Assembly (NCBI GenBank): GCA_003550325.1 | Contig: QKWP01000219.1 | Location: forward strand, 230,554-294,553 | Length of the DNA stretch: 64,000 nt | Reading direction: 5' to 3' | DNA from: Gigaspora rosea | Taxonomy: Eukaryota > Glomeromycota > Glomeromycetes > Diversisporales > Gigasporaceae | Shown here: positions 57,289 to 64,000 of the stretch, piece by piece | Layout of the letters: the number at the start of each line of letters is the position of its first letter | Numbering within the stretch: position 1 is the stretch's first letter | Program-made: the position numbers and the translations under genes | Notes under the pieces: model-generated | Seen by the model: only the letters and a program-made list of their open reading frames with translations | What the model was told of the DNA's origin: nothing | Databases searched by the model: none

Positions 57289-57644
57289 TAATATTTTGAT
57301 ATTTTCGCATAGTTTCACAATATTTTGCAAATTTTTGCAAATTTTTAAAATTTTTTTAAAAAATAAATAAAAATATACATATTCATATAATCATGCTTTT
57401 TTACAGGTTTTCGCAATATTTCACACAGTTTCGCAATTTAATATAAAATTTTATATTTTTTTATTTATTATTATATTTTAATTATATTTAAAAATTTTTA
57501 AACAATATAACAAATTTTTTTATATATTATATTTTAATTATTATACATTCTTTACAGTATTATTTTTACATTAATATATTATTTTAAATACTTTTACACT
57601 TCGTCACATCTAATTCTATTACTATATCCAAAAAACTAGCCCTA
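57289..57644. other. AT-rich spacer between the two giant palindromes
   Basis: TTTCGCAATATTTC-like short repeats; no gene. Confidence 0.4.
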
Positions 57645-58272
57645 TACTACTCCTGCACTTACTTTTTTGATACTCCTAAATGTACCCCAAAAATTTTATT
57701 ACTTTTTTGAGACACGGCAATTTTAAAAAAGTCATGTGACTGCCACGATTAAAATCGACCAATGGAATTGCAGTAAGATTTTAATAAAAGGCTTAAAGTT
57801 TTTTTTAATCAGAACTAATTTTTTTATTATGTTATTATTATTTGAATTCTAATAAGAGTTGCAGAGATGAAAATTACCATTTCAATAGTAGTAAACTTAT
57901 CAAAATTGGCTTAGTGTATCACAAGATATGAGTAAAAAAATTTTTGCGAATTTTTAGTTTTTTTAAAAAACTTTAAAAATTCGCGAAAATTTTTTACTTG
58001 TATCTCGTGATACAATAAGCCAATTTTTATGTATTTACTACTATTGGAATGGTAATTTTCATCTTTGCAACTCTTATTAGAAATTCAAATAATAATGATA
58101 TAATAAAAAAATAGTTCTGATTAAAAAAAACTTTAAGCCTTTTATTAGAATCTTACTGCAATTCCATTGGTCGATTTTAATCGTGGCGGTCACGTGACTT
58201 TTTTAAAATCGGAAAAGTAATAAAATTTTTGGGGTACATTTAGGAGTATCAAAAAAGTAAGTGCAGGAGTAT
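57645..58272. mobile_element. About 630-bp near-perfect palindrome
   Basis: TCCTGCACTTACTTTTTTGA at the left is mirrored at the right. Arms of about 310 bp meet near 57962 (TTTTTTTAAAAAAA). The internal CACGATTAAAATCGACCAAT and its complement are well preserved. Confidence 0.88.
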
Positions 58273-58744
58273 CAAAAATGTAGGATTTGCAGCTTTAAGA
58301 CAAATTTTATTGGCTATGTGACCTTGTTTTGTGACTTGGGTCACATGATTTGGGTCAGAAGTGGTCCAGAAAGGCCAGAAGTGGTCCGGAAATGGACCGG
58401 ATTCCGGGATAGGGGTATTAAATTAAAAATAAATCATTACAATAATTAAAAATAAATAGCTTATAAAACATCGATAAAAATAATCAAGTATTTATTTTTT
58501 ACCATCAGCCAATGAACAACCATAATTTCACTAAATTCTTTAGCTTCAATAACAACTTCAATAACATATTTACAAGTTAAATTACTAGGAACATCAACTT
58601 TTTGTGCTACTATCGAAAATGGAGTACCGGCCGGGAACGATTTGTAAAAGTATTAATAATAGGGTTTGCTTATAGGCTGATGTCTTTTTGAGTCACTAAA
58701 TCGAATTCTAAGATCAGCCACTCCTTCATAGAGGTCATGATATA

Positions 58745-59845
58745 AGGCCATTTGAAGTTAATTTTTTGGTTAACATCACCCCCAGCTGAAGTCTCCCTCA
58801 CCTCACCCTGAAAACGAACAGCCAATAAAAACACTGGATGACTCTATCTAGTCACCTAATTTATATCAACCAATGAAATTGGCCCATCTTTGCTCATTTT
58901 TATATGTTCGTTTCATATGTTCATTTCATTTTACCCAGTGTTTAAAATTCAGATCAAAAGTTATGTTCTCAAAAGAACATAATTTAAATTTTTATCGTTC
59001 TCAAAAACTTTTTAATGTTCATTATATATTAAATAAATTGAATATTAATTTTTAAAAATGTTCATATTCTATACTTACAATTCACATACTAAGTTCATAC
59101 TTATCTATTAATAATTTTTTAAAGTTTATATATAATTCTTTATATTTTTTCATCATAACTCAATATATTATACAATTCAATTTCTAATAATTTTGTTGAA
59201 TTTCAAGTGCTTTTCATATTTGCTTATAATAAAACAAGACTTTCTATAATATTTTACTGATGCTACTATTGGTTAATGTGATAAATTAGAATCAAATTAC
59301 TTTGTTATTTAACTATTTAAATTTCATACTAACAAATACTTTTATCTTTTTGCTTGCTTAGTATTAGCATATCATTTGACACAAATCATCTTATAAGTTT
59401 ATACAATAATAATACTCTTGCACAATTAATGAATGTTTTATTTTAAAAATCTTTAAAAATGATTTTCTTAATATTTATTTGTTATCTATATTGTGCAACT
59501 TTAAATATATGTGCTATACATAGTATGTATATACATATGTACATATGTATATACATATATATATTTATGCAGAATTTGTCATGATCAAATTACATTATCA
59601 AATTGACGAACATTTTATATAATTTATTGTTCTTATTAATAAATCTAAAAATAAAAATTTTATAAATGTTCTCTTTGAACTATCAAATAAGAGAATCTTT
59701 TCTAAATATCAATGTTCTTAAAAAAATTTTAATGTTCATTGAGAACCATGCGAACATTGAATTTTAAACACTGATTTTACCCCCCTCCCCCCTTCCCGAG
59801 AGTCCTGGAAAAGTGAAGTTAACCAAAAATCAACTTCAAACGGCC
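58745..59845. mobile_element. MITE family A, copy 3, inside the ML gene and split by a hAT MITE
   Basis: The ends AGGCCATTTGAAGTTAATTT and AATCAACTTCAAACGGCC are flanked by TA (58743-58744, 59846-59847). After removing the nested hAT MITE and its duplication it is 255 bp, in the same orientation as copy 2. Confidence 0.9.
58936..59773. mobile_element. hAT MITE family B, copy 3, nested in MITE A
   Basis: CAGTGTTTAAAATTC and its exact complement form the ends. ATTTTACC is duplicated perfectly (58928-58935 and 59774-59781), and the duplicated bases belong to MITE A sequence. Confidence 0.93.
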
Positions 59846-60039
59846 TAATATCCCGGATACATTAAATTTTGCACTTTGCCCAGGAACAAGAGGATCAGGT
59901 GTCATTATTACATTAGGACTTGGAAGATCATGACGACAAGGTTTAAAGGTGGTGGCTCTTTTATCAAATTGGTGTGGGGCTGCATTTACTGTTAGAAGTG
60001 TCGCAAATAAAATGAATAGAAAAATAAAATTTTTCATGA

Positions 60040-62020
60040 TTTCGTTGCAAAGTAGATAGTGATCTTTTATTCAGTTTTACGATATAATTATGGCTTCCTT
60101 TTAAAAGAAAAAAAACAGTGCATCGGAGAAATTTTCAACCTAGATATTATATCTTCAAAATATATGGAAATTTTCGTTTTTTGAAATGCCCAAATGATTA
60201 AACGTACTATGCTAAATTCATCCCAAAGTCACGCGGATCAGTAAAAATGTGTGCCTAAATTATTTTTGAAAAAGTATTTTCGGCAAACACTTCGTCACTG
60301 CTAAATTTTTATATAAAACCCTCCGAAATAATTATACTATATGATGTATTTTATGAAAAAAGTTCAAAAAATTTCGGCAATAATTTCGGCAAACATGAAA
60401 ATTAATTTCGACACTATAAAAACTACCTAAATGCCGTAATTACTTTTTTACCAGGAGCGGAGTATGAAATACGAAGTGTATGGTTTACAGGCAAGTTAGG
60501 TGACTTCCGCAATCTTTGGCATCTGATTGGATAAAAAATCCTTGTGACTTTTTGTAACACCCCAAACAATACTAAAAAAGGTTATCAAAAGAAATTGCAA
60601 GTCTAATTGGTAAAAAAAAAATTCTTAACCAAGTGTATACCAGGAACGTAGTACGAAGTACGAAGTGTATGGTTTACTGAAGAGTTAAATGGTGAAACTT
60701 GTGACTTTAGATTTCTATATTAGTTCATGTGTCTATGTTGATGTGCGTATGTACTGTACGTACGTGAGTAATTCGGTTATATTTCTATAGTGCGATGGGT
60801 TTGATTTTTTTGACCGGCATTGATTAAACACAAAAAAGTAAATAATACAAACAATATAACCTCTGTTAGTATTATTAATAGTTCTCTTATGTGCTGTACG
60901 GGAGTGTAATTCTCAATATCTAATTGAAAAAATATTGTGTGTGACCAGCACTTTTGAGAGGCGCCTAGAATTAATGTCCAAAGAAACTAGTAGGTTGATC
61001 CATTCTGGACCTTGCCGAGCGTACTATGTCTTTGATTAGTTCTTTTCAGCTATATAGTGTAATATGAATAACAAACTACATATCAAGCCTTGAGTCCGGT
61101 GATACTATCGTAATGTTTCTGCGCCCCAATATCACGATATTAATTTATTCTACTCCTGCCTTATGATCATCATTTTTCCTTATATTATTATTAAATTGAT
61201 CATACCTCCGATCTTATTACTAACTATAGTTACCCCGTTTTCCTTATTTGTTCTATGGATATATACCAGGAATGTAGTACGATGTACGTAGGAACAGAGT
61301 ACGAAGTACGTAGAGTATGGTTTACAGGCAAGTTAAGTAAAGTTCACAATTCTAGGCTTCTGATTTGGACGATCATTCCTTGATTTTGTATGCATGCGTG
61401 CTGACGTTTCGTGCTTTTGAATTTGCGGTAGGAATCATTATTTAAAAAAATTCTATAATATTACCTTATGTGTTTACAATATTGATTTTCTTTATATGTA
61501 CATTGACTTGACTATTTATCATCATGCTTTCTTGACTTATTGTACTTATATGTTAATAATATTATAGCTTATTTACTCAGGATTCTGTTTAGATTAACGA
61601 TTTATGTATTGAGTCACTTAAGATTTTGTTTATATTGTTTGCCAACTATATAAAATTGTGCAGATTTACGTAATCATTTTTAACTTTTACGATTGTTGCA
61701 TGTTCGATTATTATTTTTTTGCAAATCTCAGGTATCTACATCGCCATTGCCCCTTAAATATATTATTATTGTTCGCGCATTACATGACCTTAAAATTAAT
61801 ACCTTATTAACGCCCTCCATACATTGTTTTTCGTAAACTGACTCTTAAATTGATCGCGTAATTAATCGGATCTCAGATTTTTCATATGAAAGAACAATTG
61901 CTTTACTACACGTAATTATGAAATTGCATATTTTAAATTTTATGAAATTAATAATGTGAATTTGACACTGAACATATGCACTTTAACTCAATTGCGAATC
62001 AAAATTTGACTACCGTAAAT
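60040..62020. other. Upstream region of the ML gene with four-fold dispersed repeat
   Basis: No gene. Copies of ACCAGGAACGTAGTACGAAG followed by TACGAAGTGTATGGTTTAC lie at 60451-60490, 60646-60682 and 61264-61330; two are followed by CAGGCAAGTTAGGTGA-like sequence. GTACTGTACGTACGT occurs at 60748. Confidence 0.5.
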
Positions 62021-62408
62021 GGGCTGTGGACTAGAAAACCCCGTCTTTGAAGGGGGGTTTTCATTTTGAGAAAATGGCGATTATTTGTTGTGAAACCTAA
62101 ATTTTACCTCTTGATTTTTTGTTTATTTTTAAATATCGATTACTGAATAAACAATGTCATATGATTATGAAACACTGATTGACCAATCTAATTTAATTGA
62201 GTCGTCAATCTTTGGTTGTAAATCTATTTTTAGAACACGATCGTTAAAAAATTGGTTTAACATTCAAGTTAAAAAATCACGATAATTTATTATATCAACA
62301 TAGGGTAAAAAGTAAAATACATGTGGATAGAAACCAGCGCTTTAATTTGAATCAAAGTCTCAAAATTGTTAAAAAGTGTCAAAGGCGGGTTTTCCTAGTC
62401 CACAACCC
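62021..62408. mobile_element. 388-bp MITE (GGGCTGTGGACTAG ends)
   Basis: GGGCTGTGGACTAGAAAACC is mirrored by GGTTTTCCTAGTCCACAACCC. A 4-base AAAT direct repeat lies on both sides (62017-62020, 62409-62412), too short to assign a class. Confidence 0.75.
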
Positions 62409-63325
62409 AAATAGCCAACTAGAATATTCGGATGGTTGCAATAATTAGATCATGTATATATTATCAGAATCTAATAGGCGTTTAGGAAAAATTATGTCAG
62501 ATAATTCTATCTATACATAATATCTAGCATCATAGTGTACTAATTTCCCCGCTCCTGGTTTCGCGCAACTGCGTTGCGCAGCTACTTATTATTAAGATGG
62601 GCAATTTAGGCACACATGTATACGGATCAGATGGCATGACAACAGGGGCAATCGTACTACTATCCTTGCAATCATGCTTACGCATGATGCGTACGTACGT
62701 ACGTACTTATCGCGCTTTTGAAAACAGCATAATTCTCTAATTTTATCTTTTTTTTTGCGCATAAATCTAATTATTTTGCCTAAAAGTAAAACTATTCAAA
62801 TTTTCTCTTAGATTTCACTTTTTCTATACTGTGCCTAGTAATACACAAGAATTGACTGTATGTTTGGTCTAAAAATATTAGGAAATCCAGATTTTTTTTC
62901 CTATCAATCACTAGAAATGATAATTTGCAAAATATCTTCTGTCTTCATAAAACCATTTATATTCAATTGTAAGTTACAATGTTTTACTTAAACTTTCGAA
63001 AACAATCCTAACCATAAAAAAATCTATGATTAAAAATTTGGTCTAAAATTAAATGACGTTATTTTTAAAAAATCACAGGCTTGTATTTAAGGGTTACGCT
63101 AAGTTGAAAAAGGGCGATAAGTGCATAGCAGGCTTTATTATGATTGTCTGGTTTTTAAGATTATCTCATCATAATAAAGTCTTATTAAAGTAACGATTTG
63201 CTATAACAAAAATGAATACGCAACCACGATACTAATTCGCAGGGGTTACCACATAAAACTTTACAACATACCAAAGTAATTTGGTAATTGGCGAGGTGCT
63301 TTTGGGACTGAGACTAATGATGCCT
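62409..63325. other. Non-coding stretch
   Basis: No gene. A CGTACGTACGTACGTAC run lies at 62690-62706. Confidence 0.45.
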
Positions 63326-63520
63326 GACGAAATTATTTTTGCGATGACGAATGACATGGTTTCGTCATGACGAACCTTGACGATTGACGAAACCCCCGAC
63401 GATTGACGAAACCTATGACGAATTGACGAAACCTATGACGAATTGACGAAACCTATGACGAATTGACGAAATCTATGACGTATTGACGAAACCTTGACGA
63501 AGCCTCTAACGATTGATGAA
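63326..63520. repeat. TTGACGAAACCTATGACGAA tandem repeat
   Basis: A 20-bp unit is repeated four to five times without a break at 63404-63495, with looser TGACGAA copies on both sides, some inverted (GGTTTCGTCA). Related motifs at 26145-26230 suggest subterminal repeats of a transposon family. Confidence 0.85.
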
Positions 63521-63645
63521 ACATTGGCAACCGATTCAGCCAATAATTAAACAACAAGCTTCTATATAATGATCTTTAGATACACTAAACCTTAAATTGT
63601 TTCAAAAAAATGATATTTCATTATAAGGTTTCATTGGCTTTTTTC

Positions 63646-64000
63646 TTTTTTCTTCTTTCGCACGTTCAAATATATGTCGGGTTGATCCGGAATACTGGTC
63701 GGTAATCGGGTTGATCCGGAATAGTCAAAATTTGTGCACGCGTTTATTTTCGTCAATTCCGGATCAACCCGACATAGATTCCGATCACGTAAAAAAGGAA
63801 ATTAAATTTTGTAAATAAACAAAGCGCGTAAAGATAGAAGTTTATGGCAAGAGTGTTAGTGTTGGAGACTACAACGATATATTGGTGCTCATTATTTGTA
63901 AAATTTCGTTTCCGTCATTTTTAATTAGTGCACCAAGGTCGATCTAAACATTGGTTTTCAAGTATTTTCGCGTCTCTTCCTTCGTAAATAAGTAAAATCA
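63646..64000. repeat. Relative of the 21.5-kb hAT MITE interior, cut by the window end
   Basis: GTCATTTTTAATTAGTGCAC and following bases match 21690-21735. TCGGGTTGATCCGGAATA occurs twice and once inverted (63678, 63706, 63752), also inside 21475-21985 and 40498-40782. Confidence 0.7.

Larger units (their letters stand above)
58461..60037 (-). pseudogene. Secreted ML-domain (lipid-binding) protein gene, split by nested MITEs
   Basis: The minus-strand start at 60037 gives a clear signal peptide (MKNFIFLFILFATLLTVNA), then APHQFDKR and the start of an ML (MD-2-related lipid-recognition) domain with PGQSAKFNVSG. The first exon-like block ends at about 59847, where a MITE begins. Beyond it (58744 downwards) the same domain resumes as HDLYEGVADLRIRFSDSKRH, then SFPAGTPFSIVAQKVDVPSN, and KYVIEVVIEAKEFSEI near the end. 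One in-frame TAA lies between ISKPYY and the next block. Family members bind sterols or phospholipids outside the cell or in the vacuole/ER lumen. With the insertion and the stop the gene cannot make a full ML protein; only a peptide of about 72 residues could be secreted. Confidence 0.88.

Overview
This is a very AT-rich, transposon-dense eukaryotic window. The surviving genes point to an arbuscular mycorrhizal fungus (Glomeromycotina, Rhizophagus-like). That is an inference from gene families known to be expanded there: Sel1-repeat/kinase fusions, F-box proteins with ribonuclease-inhibitor-type LRRs, BTB proteins and secreted ML-domain proteins. It also fits the small GT-AG introns, poly(A)-tailed retroposons and the lack of any bacterial operon structure. 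No species-level claim can be made from sequence alone.

Layout. 1-4.4 kb: the decayed 3' half of a Ty3/gypsy retrotransposon (integrase, an accessory ORF, a probable LTR) abutting a BTB-domain gene remnant. 6.5-8.2 kb: a frameshifted F-box/LRR gene on the minus strand. 10.9-21.9 kb: mostly DNA transposons, hairpin MITEs and tandem repeats. 22.8-24.3 kb: the only clearly intact host ORF, a 502-residue multi-pass membrane protein with a long acidic insert. 25-37 kb: TA-flanked MITEs, a truncated LINE nested in a MITE, a probable SINE, and a complete-length hAT transposon with a decayed transposase. 38.3-40.9 kb: a Sel1-repeat/protein-kinase gene broken by two transposons and two frameshifts. 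41.5-42.9 kb: an intron-rich LRR gene with a MITE inside it. 43-46 kb: minisatellites and a CACGTG-rich element. 46.5-50.2 kb: a complete-length pogo/Tc5-type transposon with a frameshifted transposase. 50.3-58.3 kb: palindromic MITEs, two of them more than 600 bp. 58.5-60.0 kb: a secreted ML-domain gene split by a TA-type MITE that is itself split by a hAT-type MITE. 60-64 kb: dispersed repeats with no gene seen.

The genes do not form a pathway. The main theme is insertional decay: at least four of the five recognisable multi-domain host genes carry a transposon, a frameshift or both, and many insertions can be proved from target-site duplications read directly (8 bp for hAT types, TA for Tc1/mariner/pogo types, 15 bp for retroposons). 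No undescribed defence or biosynthetic system was found. The most unusual signals are the layered insertions with readable order, the very long palindromes whose cores are shared between elements with different ends, and a dispersed repeat lying upstream of two unrelated genes.
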